This document shows, in pieces, positions 54,147 through 62,721 of a stretch of 64,000 nucleotides of DNA (position 1 is the stretch's first letter; each line of letters opens with the position of its first letter). The DNA lies in NCBI GenBank assembly GCA_024330215.1, contig JANDLU010000007.1, forward strand, positions 1-64,000, given 5' to 3'. The stretch comes from Candidatus Gaiellasilicea maunaloa (GTDB taxonomy: Bacteria; Actinomycetota; Thermoleophilia; Gaiellales; Gaiellaceae). A model generated the notes under the pieces. That model ran no database searches and was not told the DNA's origin. It worked only from the letters and a program-made list of their open reading frames with translations. The translations under genes and the position numbers were made by a program.

Positions 54147-55303
54147 CCGCACCTGACGATGCCATCCGGGAACCGCGAGAGCTTCTCGGCGCCGGTCTCC
54201 GTGATCAGGAAATTGTCCTCGACACGAAGGCCCCCACCCTCGGGCCAGTAGACGCCCGGTTCGATGGCCAGCACCATCCCGGCCTCCATCGTCCCACCTC
54301 CGGCTTGGTGCGCGTACGGCGGCTCGTGCGCGCGAGCGCCGACGCCGTGACAGACCGGGTGGCTCGGTTGGCCCGGATACCCCATCTCGGACAGTCGTGC
54401 GCGCGTCTCCCTGTCCAGATCGGCCAGGCTTGCACCGTCCGAAAGGGACGACGTTGTGTAGGTGTACACCTCCATCAGCCCTCGTTCGAGCTCGACGTAG
54501 CGCTCGTCCAGCTCGCCGGGTATGAGGTTCTTCGTGTGGTCGCACCAGTAGCCGTCGGCGCAGACCCAGATCTCGAAGAGCGTCGGCTCGTGCGCCTGGA
54601 TCGGCCGGCTCCCGGTCGCCGTGAAGGTCTTGATCCCCGGCCCCGACCAGACGAGGGAAAACCCACGCGCGAGCTCGACCCGATCCTCGAAGCCGGTGCC
54701 GTGATCGTGCACCCAGCCCTCCCACATCGCCGCGACCTCGCTCTCCCGCATTCCCGGCCGGAGGCGCTCCTGGACGTGCTCCATCGCTCGGGCTGCGATC
54801 TCGTTCGCGAGCCGCATCCGCTCGAGCTCCTGCTCCGTCTTCAGCGCTCGGACGGTGTTGAGAAGCGGCGTCGCGTCGACAGCCTCCGGAAACGCGTCGA
54901 ACCAGGCCTTCGTGAACGTCGTCGGCTCGCCGATCATCCGGTCTGCTGCCTGAGTTCCGAGCGAGAGCTCGAGCCCGATCTGCCCGAACTCGGAGGCGAG
55001 CTGCCGGGCCAGGTCGAGCGCCCGCAGCCCCGGCGGTCGCGGATCCCGCTCGTCGTAGCCGCGGAAGAAGCGCACCTCGTCGGTCCAGCTCATCCGCTCG
55101 GCTTCGGCCTCGGAGGCCTCGAGGCAGACGAGCACCGGCTCGTCATCGCGGGGGAAGACGACGGCGTCGTAGCCCTTCATCCCCCAGAAGTTCGTCAGGT
55201 AAAGAACGTTGTCAGGGGCGCGGACGACGAGCGCGTCGAGCTCCTGGTCGGCCATCGCCGCGCGCACGCGCTCGAGCTTCGCTTCATCCCTGGGCCAGCT
55301 CAA
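54143..55303 (-). CDS. M24-family Xaa-Pro peptidase/creatinase-like protein
   Basis: The 386-residue protein has the creatinase N-domain (LDALVVRAPDNVLYLTNFWG) and a C-domain keeping HGVG, EAGMVLAIEPGVYW and GLRVEDNFLIT; the Asp pair region reads FEIWVCADGYWCDHTKN, with Glu at the first Asp position. TTG 55303 overlaps the toxin stop (TTGA). Codons for MEVYTYT lie in a palindromic repeat shared with other loci. Confidence 0.87.
   Translation of the reverse strand: MSWPRDEAKLERVRAAMADQELDALVVRAPDNVLYLTNFWGMKGYDAVVFPRDDEPVLVCLEASEAEAERMSWTDEVRFFRGYDERDPRPPGLRALDLARQLASEFGQIGLELSLGTQAADRMIGEPTTFTKAWFDAFPEAVDATPLLNTVRALKTEQELERMRLANEIAARAMEHVQERLRPGMRESEVAAMWEGWVHDHGTGFEDRVELARGFSLVWSGPGIKTFTATGSRPIQAHEPTLFEIWVCADGYWCDHTKNLIPGELDERYVELERGLMEVYTYTTSSLSDGASLADLDRETRARLSEMGYPGQPSHPVCHGVGARAHEPPYAHQAGGGTMEAGMVLAIEPGVYWPEGGGLRVEDNFLITETGAEKLSRFPDGIVRCG
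54457..54477. repeat. Palindromic repeat, copy 3, inside the M24 gene
   Basis: Twenty-one bases here are identical, in inverse orientation, to 15487-15507, including the central AGGTGTACACCT (54460-54471). The match falls in frame and encodes part of a stretch (MEVYTYTTSSL) that is atypical for M24 proteins. Confidence 0.65.
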
Positions 55304-55740
55304 CGTGTTGTCGCCTCGGCGTACTGACGCTCATCGACGAGGAGCTGCCAGAAGCCTCGTTCGGGTCGCGTGGCACGAAAGTGCTCGAAGTCGAACGTGA
55401 GAATCGGTAGGTCCTCCCGCTCAGCCAGCGCCATCACCGTTGCATCGGCGTAGCCGAGATCGAGATCGGCGTACTGCGCGTCGATCTCGACCGCCCGGCG
55501 CAGTAGCCCCGGGGAGGAAAATCGGACGTCGAACGCCCGCGCCGCGACCGACGCGAGAAGCCCGCGGGCAACGGCGGGGCCGACGCGCCGGCGCACGAGC
55601 TGGTCGACCTCGACCAGCACCGGCTCCGGGATCACGAGATCGCGGCCGAGCTCGATGACGAGCGCGGCTGCGAGGACGTGAGCGCGTTCGCGGCGGTTCG
55701 CTGCGGCCACGAGCGGTCCCGTGTCCGCGACGACCCTCAC
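55300..55740 (-). CDS. PIN-domain toxin within the catabolic series
   Basis: The 146-residue protein reads VRVVADTGPLVAAANRRE (first Asp at 6), then PEPVLVEVDQLV, LGYADATVMALAE and ILTFDFEHF, a PIN-domain ribonuclease. GTG 55740 overlaps the antitoxin stop (GTGA), and its own stop overlaps the M24 start (TTGA). The toxin is therefore translationally linked to a metabolic gene. Confidence 0.87.
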   Translation of the reverse strand: MRVVADTGPLVAAANRRERAHVLAAALVIELGRDLVIPEPVLVEVDQLVRRRVGPAVARGLLASVAARAFDVRFSSPGLLRRAVEIDAQYADLDLGYADATVMALAEREDLPILTFDFEHFRATRPERGFWQLLVDERQYAEATTR

Positions 55741-55964
55741 CGCTCGTCGGCCAGTTCGCGCAGGTACTTCTCGGCGTTGATCCCGAGATCCTCCGGTCCC
55801 TCTCCGGATCCGATCCACGAGGGCTTGCGGGGACCGCGCAGAGCGCGCATGCCTTCGTCGAGCAACCGCGTCACTGTTGCCGAGAACGACTCCCCCTCGA
55901 GCGTGAGCTCGCGGACGTCGGCCTCGACGCTGTCCGGAAGGTTGACCGTTCGTCTCGCCATCAC
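55737..55964 (-). CDS. Ribbon-helix-helix antitoxin
   Basis: The 75-residue protein starts MMARRTVNLPDSVEADVREL, the ribbon-helix-helix DNA-binding fold, followed by ESFSATVTRLLDEGMRAL and a toxin-binding tail. It lies 33 bases after the FAH gene; TATGAACTCTGTCATCATA in the gap (about 55978-55996) is AT-rich and could hold its promoter. Confidence 0.82.
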   Translation of the reverse strand: MMARRTVNLPDSVEADVRELTLEGESFSATVTRLLDEGMRALRGPRKPSWIGSGEGPEDLGINAEKYLRELADER

Positions 55965-55997
55965 GCCTCCTCAGGGTATGAACTCTGTCATCATACT

Positions 55998-56864
55998 TCA
56001 CCAGCGCACGCGCGACGGGGCCGGCACGCCGTGCGCCTCCTCCCAGCCGAGGACGGGGTTGCGGAGGACGCCGATCCGCTCGATCTCGGCCTCGATCACG
56101 TCACCGGGCTTCAAGTAGAGCGAGGCCGCGTCCGCCGAGAAGCCGGCGACCCCGCTGACCGTCCCGGTTGAGAGCACGTCGCCCGCCGAGTAGCCGAGCG
56201 CCGAGTAGTGGCTGAGGATCTCGGGGATCGTCACGCTCATCCGCCCGGAGTGCGAGGTCTGTCGCGTCTCGCCGTTCACGCGCAGCTCCATCGCGAGGTC
56301 GTGCGGATCTGGGATCTCGTCCGGCGTGACGATCCACGGCCCGAGCGGGCAGAACGTGTCGATCGCCTTGCAAAAGCTGAAGACCCCGGAGCGCATCTCG
56401 CGCCGCTGGATGTCGCGCGCGGTGATGTCGTTGAAGATCACGTAGCCGCCGACGTAATCCATCGCCTCCTCCGGCGGGAACCACTTCCCCGACTTCTTGA
56501 GGACGACGGCCAACTCGAGCTCGTAGTCGAGCTCCTCGGTCAGGTGCTCGGGATAGACGATCGGCTCCTCCGGCCCGACGATCGCGTCCACGTTCTGGAA
56601 GAAGACGATCCAGGGCGCGATCTCGTGCGACCAGTCGACGACCTTCGACTCCTCCTCGTGCTCGCGGAAGTTGCCGGCGGTGTGGAAGAACTTCTTCGGC
56701 ACAATCGGGGCGCGTAGCGTCGCGTCCGCCAGCGCGACCCGCTCGCCGATCTCATCGGCCCCGCCGCGCTCGAACCACTCCCGCATCGTCGGCACGTCGA
56801 GGACGGCGATCTCGTCCTCGTCGACCTGGCCGACCCGTCCCTCGTCGAACGTGACGAGCTTCAC
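55998..56864 (-). CDS. Fumarylacetoacetate-hydrolase-family protein
   Basis: The 288-residue protein has the FAH C-domain: KFFHTAGNFREHEEE, LDYELELAVVLKKSGK (metal Glu pair), VIFNDITARDIQRRE (metal Asp), KAIDTFCPLGPWIV, and STGTVSGVAGF. Members hydrolyse or decarboxylate 2,4-dioxo acids from aromatic or heterocycle breakdown. It overlaps the M20 gene by 4 bases. Confidence 0.9.
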   Translation of the reverse strand: MKLVTFDEGRVGQVDEDEIAVLDVPTMREWFERGGADEIGERVALADATLRAPIVPKKFFHTAGNFREHEEESKVVDWSHEIAPWIVFFQNVDAIVGPEEPIVYPEHLTEELDYELELAVVLKKSGKWFPPEEAMDYVGGYVIFNDITARDIQRREMRSGVFSFCKAIDTFCPLGPWIVTPDEIPDPHDLAMELRVNGETRQTSHSGRMSVTIPEILSHYSALGYSAGDVLSTGTVSGVAGFSADAASLYLKPGDVIEAEIERIGVLRNPVLGWEEAHGVPAPSRVRW

Positions 56865-58054
56865 CCGCAGATGCTCTGCGCCGCGCGCGCATAGACCTCG
56901 GCGATCTTGACGAGTCCCTCGATCTCGAGGTTCTCACCGTAGTCAGGATCGGGGAGGCCGGAGGACGTGCCGTAGTTGATCGTCGCGATTCCGTATCGCG
57001 AGAGCACGGACGCGTCCGAGAACCAGCGCGTGACATCGCGCTCGGGCACGGCACCGAAGACCTCCTCGTGTGCGCTCTCCAGCGCGCCCACCAACGGATG
57101 CGACTCGTCGAGCTCCGCCCCAGGCGCGGTCACATAGGCCTCCGCCTCGACTCCTTCGAGCCCGCGCGCGAACTCCAGAGCCCGTCGCCGCGCCTCCGCC
57201 ATCTCCACATTCGGCGGCACGCGCAGATCCACGAACAGATCCGTCCGGTGCGGCGTCCGCGAGACCCGCCAGCCGAAGCCGCCCTGGATCGCGCCGACGC
57301 TCGCCACGCCCCGCACCTCTCCGTACGACATCTCCTCCTCCCACTCCGGCAGCCACGCGAGCACGCGGTCGAGCACGTCGCGCATCCGCACGATCGAGTT
57401 CTCCTCGATCCGGCCGGACGAGAATGCGGTGTGGATGAACGGACCCGACGTCGAGAGCCGCAGCCAGAGCGTGCCGAAGTGCGCGAGCACGAGCTTCTGC
57501 TCGGTCGGCTCGCCGAGGATGCACATATCCGCCGCGCCACCGTGCCCGACAAGGTGCCGCGAGCCGGCCGCATAGCCGCGGAACTCCGCCCCCTGCGCGT
57601 CGCCCTGCTGCGTCTTCTCGATCTCACCCGCGACTGCGGCGAGCAGCACGTCGCCCTTCAAAGCCTCATCGCCCAGCGCCCGCACCGCCGCCAGGTAGGC
57701 GACGAGCGCCCCCTTCATGTTCGAGATCCCGAGCCCGTAGATCCGGCCCTCGTGCTCGAAGCCCTCCGGCTGGAAGCCCGGGATCCCCGCGAGCCACGGC
57801 TCCCGCCCGGAGTACGAAGTGTCGAGGTGCCCGTTGAACATGAGCGTCGGGCCGCCGCCCGAGCCGGCGCGCGTCGCGAGCACGTTCGCCCGCCCGTCCT
57901 CGACCTGCTGCCACTGGACGGCGAGCCCGAGCTCCTCGCACCGCTCCGCGTACCACGCGGCCAGCGCTTCCTCCGAGCCGGTGAAGCTCGGGATCGAGAC
58001 GGCGGCCAGCGCGTCTGCGACCAGGCGCTCGCGATCGATCACGAGCTCAGTCAC
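56861..58054 (-). CDS. M20-family amidohydrolase/deacylase (ArgE/DapE-like)
   Basis: The 397-residue protein has LMFNGHLDTSYSG (first metal His and catalytic Asp), AGEIEKTQQGDAQG (Glu pair region), a dimerisation domain with GWRVSRTPHRTDLFVDLRVP, and SDASVLSRYGIATINYG. It cleaves amide bonds of N-acyl amino acids or carbamoyl compounds; the substrate is unknown. Confidence 0.9.
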   Translation of the reverse strand: MTELVIDRERLVADALAAVSIPSFTGSEEALAAWYAERCEELGLAVQWQQVEDGRANVLATRAGSGGGPTLMFNGHLDTSYSGREPWLAGIPGFQPEGFEHEGRIYGLGISNMKGALVAYLAAVRALGDEALKGDVLLAAVAGEIEKTQQGDAQGAEFRGYAAGSRHLVGHGGAADMCILGEPTEQKLVLAHFGTLWLRLSTSGPFIHTAFSSGRIEENSIVRMRDVLDRVLAWLPEWEEEMSYGEVRGVASVGAIQGGFGWRVSRTPHRTDLFVDLRVPPNVEMAEARRRALEFARGLEGVEAEAYVTAPGAELDESHPLVGALESAHEEVFGAVPERDVTRWFSDASVLSRYGIATINYGTSSGLPDPDYGENLEIEGLVKIAEVYARAAQSICG

Positions 58055-59078
58055 GGAAATGCGGGAGGACCTTCTCCCCGAAGAGGCGGATCTGGTCGTG
58101 TCGCTTGTCGCCCCAGAGCTCGAGCATGACGTGCGTGCAGCCGGCGTCGCGGTACTCCTCGATCGCCTCGATGCAGTCCGACGGCGTGCCCGCGATCGGC
58201 TTGCACTTGTCGAGGATCGCGTCGGTCACCTTCGCCTTCGCCGCGAGCCGGCCGCCCTGTTCCATCGCCTCCGCGACCGGCCGGATCTCGTCCTGCTCGA
58301 GATGCGCGAGGTCGAGCAGCGTGTCCGCCGAGCCCTGGATGTTCTGCACCTTGTTCGCGAGGTACATGCCGGCGATCTCGCGCGCGCCGTCGCGCCCCCG
58401 GTCGCGATCCTCGTCGATCGACGCGACGACCGTACAGCCGATGTCGATCTCCGAGCCGGTGTTCCCAATCGTGTAACGGACGAAGTCAGGCGTGGTGATC
58501 GACGGCGTCAGGCAGCCGTCCCCGATCTCGCCGGCGAGCGCCTGCATCTTCGGCGCGGTTGCGGCGACGTAGACCGGCGGCACCTCGCGCGGCGAGTGCG
58601 CCTCCTCCTGCAGCGGCGGAATCGACGCGCTCCAGGTGTCGCCCTCGTACTCGAAAGCCTCGCCGCCGAGCACACCGCGCACGATCGCGACCGCGTCGCG
58701 CATCGGCCCGAGCGTCTTGGACGTGCTCATCCGCGCGTTGTTGAGGAAGATCTTCGAGGTCCCGAAGCCGAGCAGGAATCGTCCCGAGCCGGCCGCCTCC
58801 TGAACGACGCGGGCGTCCATCGCGACCTGCACCGGATGGCGCGTGAACGGGGAGATGATCCCCCAGCCGATCGTCAGCCGCTCCGTCTCGCGGGCCATCA
58901 GCGCCGACACGACCGTCGACGACCGCGCCTCCATCCCGTGCTTGCGCCACCAATGGTAAGCCTCGGCGAGCCAGATCGTGTCCATTCCGGCCTCGTCCAT
59001 CACGCGGGCCGACTCGAGCATCTCGTCGAGCGGCTCCATCGTGAGCTGCATCACGCCGATCCGGAACGGCACCGCCAC
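58047..59078 (-). CDS. LLM-class flavin (F420-type) oxidoreductase, copy 2
   Basis: The 343-residue protein has IGVMQLTMEPLDEMLESARV, TIWLAEAYHWWRKHG, TIGWGIISPFTRHPVQVAMDA, and RFLLGFGTSK, the LLM pattern close to F420-dependent reductases. It is only distantly similar to copy 1. It overlaps the M20 gene by 8 bases. Confidence 0.87.
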   Translation of the reverse strand: MAVPFRIGVMQLTMEPLDEMLESARVMDEAGMDTIWLAEAYHWWRKHGMEARSSTVVSALMARETERLTIGWGIISPFTRHPVQVAMDARVVQEAAGSGRFLLGFGTSKIFLNNARMSTSKTLGPMRDAVAIVRGVLGGEAFEYEGDTWSASIPPLQEEAHSPREVPPVYVAATAPKMQALAGEIGDGCLTPSITTPDFVRYTIGNTGSEIDIGCTVVASIDEDRDRGRDGAREIAGMYLANKVQNIQGSADTLLDLAHLEQDEIRPVAEAMEQGGRLAAKAKVTDAILDKCKPIAGTPSDCIEAIEEYRDAGCTHVMLELWGDKRHDQIRLFGEKVLPHFRD

Positions 59079-59082
59079 AGGG

Positions 59083-59676
59083 CTAGGCGCGGTCTTCGGT
59101 CGAGTGCGTCGGCCCCTCGGGGTCGGACTCGTAGGTTTCCGGGGAAAGCGGGTTGATCCCCTCCTCGGCGCCGTCCGGCTGCGCCTCGTGCGGCTCGTCT
59201 GGCTTTGGCGGCGCCTCGGCGTCTTTCTCCGACCCCGCGGCCGCCTCGACCTGTCGCTCCAGCGCTGCCAGCACGTTCCCGACCTGCTGGTTGATGATCG
59301 GCTGGAGCACGCGCTGGCCCATCGCGCCGACGGCGCCCGCGATCTTCACGTCCGCCTCCCACCGCATCGAGGTGTGCCCGCCGTCGCCGCTCAGATGGAA
59401 CTGCGTCTTCATGTTCAGCATCGCGCCGACGCCGTTCCCCTTCGCGTTCAGCTGGGCGAACTCCGGCTCGCGCTCCTCGACCTTCTCGAAGTCGATCGTC
59501 ATTCGCAGCCCGCCGAGGCCGAGCGGGATCTTCACCTTCGCCTGCCAGCGGCGCTCGTCCGTGACGTCGAAGCCCTCGACGCCGGGCATCAGCTGCGCCA
59601 TCTGCGCCGGATCGTTCAACACCTTCCAGACGGTCTCGCGCGGTGCGGCCAACTCCTTCGTTCCTCCGACCTTCAC
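59083..59676 (-). CDS. CoxG-like SRPBCC protein, copy 2
   Basis: The 197-residue protein has KVGGTKELAAPRETVWKVL, PGVEGFDVTDERRWQAKVKI, and GAVGAMGQRVLQPIINQQVG, the CoxG fold. An acidic, disordered tail (about 150-197) replaces the hydrophobic anchor of copy 1. It lies 10 bases after the Mo-subunit gene and probably serves that hydroxylase. Confidence 0.87.
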   Translation of the reverse strand: MKVGGTKELAAPRETVWKVLNDPAQMAQLMPGVEGFDVTDERRWQAKVKIPLGLGGLRMTIDFEKVEEREPEFAQLNAKGNGVGAMLNMKTQFHLSGDGGHTSMRWEADVKIAGAVGAMGQRVLQPIINQQVGNVLAALERQVEAAAGSEKDAEAPPKPDEPHEAQPDGAEEGINPLSPETYESDPEGPTHSTEDRA

Positions 59677-59686
59677 TGAGGCACCG

Positions 59687-62245
59687 TCATCGGGACACCA
59701 CCTTCACGTTGGCGCGAGTCGCTTCTGGGTCTTGCAGCATCGACCAGACGCGGTGCGAGGGATTGCAGCTGTCGTAGACGATCGGCTTGCCGGCCGGTTT
59801 GAGGGCATCCTGGATCGCGGAGCAGATGCAGTGGATCCCGCCGCCGCCGCCCTCGCCCATCCCCTTCGTCCCCAGCGGCGTGAAGGGCGACGGCGACTCG
59901 ATCGCGGCGGTCTTCAGCGTCGGCATGTCGAGGGCGTGCGGCACGTGATAGTCGTAGAAGTTGGACGTCAGCAGCTGGCCGTCCTCGTCGTAGACGAAGT
60001 CCTCGTGCAGTGCCGCGCCGATCGCGTGCGCAGTGGCGCCGTGCACCTGCCCCTCCACGATCTGCGGGTGGATGCGCACGCCGCAGTCGTCCACGGCGGC
60101 GTAGTCGACGATCTCGACGACGCCGGTCTCCTCGTCGACCTCGACCACGCAGGCGTGGATCTGGGTAGCGTAGGTCAGCGTCAGCTTGCCCATCTTCTTC
60201 TCGAGATCGACGTTGCCGAAGTACGGCCGGTAGACGAAGCGGTGGTTCAGCGTCGGATTGAAGTCGGGCGGCAGGAAGGCGTTGTTCGCGTTCACGATCG
60301 CGCCGAGCGCCATGAACGGCAGCGCCGCCTCGTCCGGCCCGTCCTTGATCCGCGCGAAGCCGTCGGCGAGCTCGATCGCCTCCTCCGGCGCCTGCAACAC
60401 GGCCGCCGCGAGCTGGATCATCTCGGCCCGCAGCAGATCCGCTGCACCCTTGACCGCGCCGAGACCGGTGACCGCGAACTGGCTCGCGTACGTCCCCGAG
60501 AAGCCCGCGTGCGAGTTGAAGAACGTGTCATGCCCCGGCCGCACGTGCACCTGCTCGGGTGAGCAGCCGATGATGTCGCCGACGACCTGCGACGCGGTCG
60601 TCTCGTGCCCCTGTCCTTGCGGCACCGTGCCCAGCGTCACCACGACCTCGCCGAAGATGTCGAGCTTCACGGTCGCCGCCTCGTTGTTCCCGGAGAACTG
60701 GAGCTCGGGGTTCAAGAGCTGCGACTGGCCGAAGTTGTTCGTGCCGGAGTCGAGCGTCGAGCCGATCCCGACGCCGAGGAGCTTCCCGCGAGCGGCCGCC
60801 TCCTCGCGCCGCGCCTCGATTCCCTCGTAGCCCACGAGCTCGAGCGCCAGGTCGAGGCAGCGTGCGTAGTCGCCGGAGTCGTAGACGCAGCCGTTCGGCG
60901 TCTCGTACGGCATCTGCTCGGTCTTGACATAGTTCAGCTTGCGTACCGCCACCGGATCGAGCTCGAGCTCCGACGCGACGATGTCGATGATCCGCTCGGT
61001 CAGCCAGAGATGCTGCATCCGCGAGTAGCCGCGGTTCGGCGAGACCGGCGACTTGTTCGTCGTCACCTGGGTGAAGTCGACGCGGATGTTCCGCCACGCG
61101 TAGCAACCGGGGGTCACCTGCGCCCAGATGATGCAGCCGAGCGGCTCGTAGCGCGGGAAGGCACCGCAGTCGTCGAGCGCCTTGACATTGAAGCCGAGCA
61201 TCGTTCCATCGGACTTGACCGCGACCTCGACGTCGTGGAACCAGCGCTCGTTGCCGTGCGCGTTCGCCGTGTGCTGGTCGGTGCGCCATTCCGTCCACTG
61301 GATCGGTCGGCCGAGCTTGCGCGCCAGCAGGCAGAGCGCGACGTAGGACGGGTGCAGGCAGATCTTGTTCCCGAAGGCACCGCCGATGTCGTGGGTCACG
61401 AAGCGGAGCTTGTCGAGCGAGGTCCGCAGCGCGGGCGCCATCCAGATCGCGCCGATCCCGGGCATCTGGTGATTGCAGTAGAGCGTCCACTGGCCGGTGC
61501 CGCGCTCATACTCGACGAGGGCACCAGCGCACTCGAGCGGCGTCGAGCTGAAGCGGTGGAAGTGCAGCTCGTCGACCTTGATGATGTGATCCGCCTCGGC
61601 CTTCGCGCCCTCCCAGTCGCCCCAGTCGAAGACCCCGCTCCAGACGACGTTCGAGCCCGCCTCCTCATGCATGACTGTCTCGTTCTTGACAGCCTCGCGC
61701 GCGTCGACGAGCACGTCGAGCGGCTCGTACTCGACCTCGACCAACTCAGCGGCGTCGCGCGCGAGCTCGCGAGTAGCGGCCGCGACCGCGGCGACCGGCT
61801 CGCCCATGAAGCGCGTCGTGCCGACGGCCAGCGCGTAGTCCTTGATGTTCGCTCCCGGCGGAGTCGACATCTCGAAGAACGGATCGGTGTGGATCGCGAC
61901 CTCGTCGCCGGTGAGCGTCCCGTAGACGCCCTCGAGCGCCAGCGCAGCCGAGACGTCGATCGAGACGATCTTCGCGTGTCCGTACGGCGAGCGGACGAAG
62001 TGGACGTAGCCGGTGCCGTGGCGGCGGATGTCGTCGAAGAAGACGCCCTGACCCTGGACGAGCCGGCCGTCCTCCTTACGCGGGATCGAGGTGCCGATCG
62101 AGCCCTTCTGCAGCTCCGTCGTCTCTGTCGCGACGGCCGTCGTCGAGGCTTCGTGTCTGACTCGGTCTCTGGCACCGTCTCTGGCACGGTGTCTGACACC
62201 GTCTCTGGCACCGTCTCTGGCACCGTCTCTGGCACCGGAGCTCAC
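59687..62245 (-). CDS. Molybdenum hydroxylase large subunit (xanthine dehydrogenase/CoxL family)
   Basis: The 852-residue protein has GTSIPRKEDGRLVQGQGVFF, DIGGAFGNKICLHPS, SPNRGYSRMQH at the active loop (near residue 403, neither AYRCSFR nor AYRGAGR), and GTKGMGEGGGGG near the end. It binds Mo-pterin cytosine dinucleotide and hydroxylates an unknown substrate. GTG 62245 overlaps the small-subunit stop (GTGA). The first 33 residues come from a minisatellite read as GARD repeats. Confidence 0.88.
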   Translation of the reverse strand: MSSGARDGARDGARDGVRHRARDGARDRVRHEASTTAVATETTELQKGSIGTSIPRKEDGRLVQGQGVFFDDIRRHGTGYVHFVRSPYGHAKIVSIDVSAALALEGVYGTLTGDEVAIHTDPFFEMSTPPGANIKDYALAVGTTRFMGEPVAAVAAATRELARDAAELVEVEYEPLDVLVDAREAVKNETVMHEEAGSNVVWSGVFDWGDWEGAKAEADHIIKVDELHFHRFSSTPLECAGALVEYERGTGQWTLYCNHQMPGIGAIWMAPALRTSLDKLRFVTHDIGGAFGNKICLHPSYVALCLLARKLGRPIQWTEWRTDQHTANAHGNERWFHDVEVAVKSDGTMLGFNVKALDDCGAFPRYEPLGCIIWAQVTPGCYAWRNIRVDFTQVTTNKSPVSPNRGYSRMQHLWLTERIIDIVASELELDPVAVRKLNYVKTEQMPYETPNGCVYDSGDYARCLDLALELVGYEGIEARREEAAARGKLLGVGIGSTLDSGTNNFGQSQLLNPELQFSGNNEAATVKLDIFGEVVVTLGTVPQGQGHETTASQVVGDIIGCSPEQVHVRPGHDTFFNSHAGFSGTYASQFAVTGLGAVKGAADLLRAEMIQLAAAVLQAPEEAIELADGFARIKDGPDEAALPFMALGAIVNANNAFLPPDFNPTLNHRFVYRPYFGNVDLEKKMGKLTLTYATQIHACVVEVDEETGVVEIVDYAAVDDCGVRIHPQIVEGQVHGATAHAIGAALHEDFVYDEDGQLLTSNFYDYHVPHALDMPTLKTAAIESPSPFTPLGTKGMGEGGGGGIHCICSAIQDALKPAGKPIVYDSCNPSHRVWSMLQDPEATRANVKVVSR
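62152..62237 (-). repeat. 12-base minisatellite, about 7 units, translated as GARD
   Basis: On the coding strand, units GGTGCCAGAGAC and GGTGTCAGACAC repeat about seven times at the 5' end of the Mo-subunit gene. They are the same DNA units as at 27497-27592 but are read in another frame, giving GARDGARDGARD and RVRH variants. Confidence 0.85.
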
Positions 62246-62715
62246 GCGTTCACCGCCACGATCGCCTCGACGATGTTCTGGTAGCCGGTACAGCGGCAGA
62301 TATTGCCCTGGATCGCCGTCCGCGCCTCGTCCTCGCTCGGCCGCGGGTTCGCCTCGAGCAGGGCGGTCGCGCTCATCAGCATCCCGGGAGTGCAATAGCC
62401 GCACTGGAGCGCGTGATGGGAGGAGAACGCCTGCTGGAGCGGGTTCAGCCCGTCGTCGTTGGCGAGGTCCTCCACCGTCCGGAGTTTCGCGCCGTCGGCC
62501 TGCACGGCGAGGAGCATGCAGCTCTTCACCGCCTGCCCGTCGAGTTGGATCGTGCAGGCACCGCAGTTCCCGGTGTCACAGCCGATGTGCGTTCCGGTCA
62601 GCTCCACGTCGTCGCGGATGAAGTGAACGAGCAGGCGGCGAGCGTCGACCTCGCGCTCGTAGACCTCGCCGTTGATCTCGACCGAGATCGACGCGCTCGT
62701 GGAGGGCTCCGCCAC
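62242..62715 (-). CDS. 2Fe-2S subunit of molybdenum hydroxylase (CoxS-like)
   Basis: The 157-residue protein keeps both iron-sulfur domains: GCDTGNCGACTIQLDG with KSC for the plant-type cluster, and QCGYCTPGMLMSA with GNICRCTGYQNIV for the second. It passes electrons from the Mo site to the FAD subunit. It contrasts with the damaged coxS at 33057. It lies 6 bases after the FAD-subunit gene. Confidence 0.93.
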   Translation of the reverse strand: MAEPSTSASISVEINGEVYEREVDARRLLVHFIRDDVELTGTHIGCDTGNCGACTIQLDGQAVKSCMLLAVQADGAKLRTVEDLANDDGLNPLQQAFSSHHALQCGYCTPGMLMSATALLEANPRPSEDEARTAIQGNICRCTGYQNIVEAIVAVNA

Positions 62716-62721
62716 GCCTGC

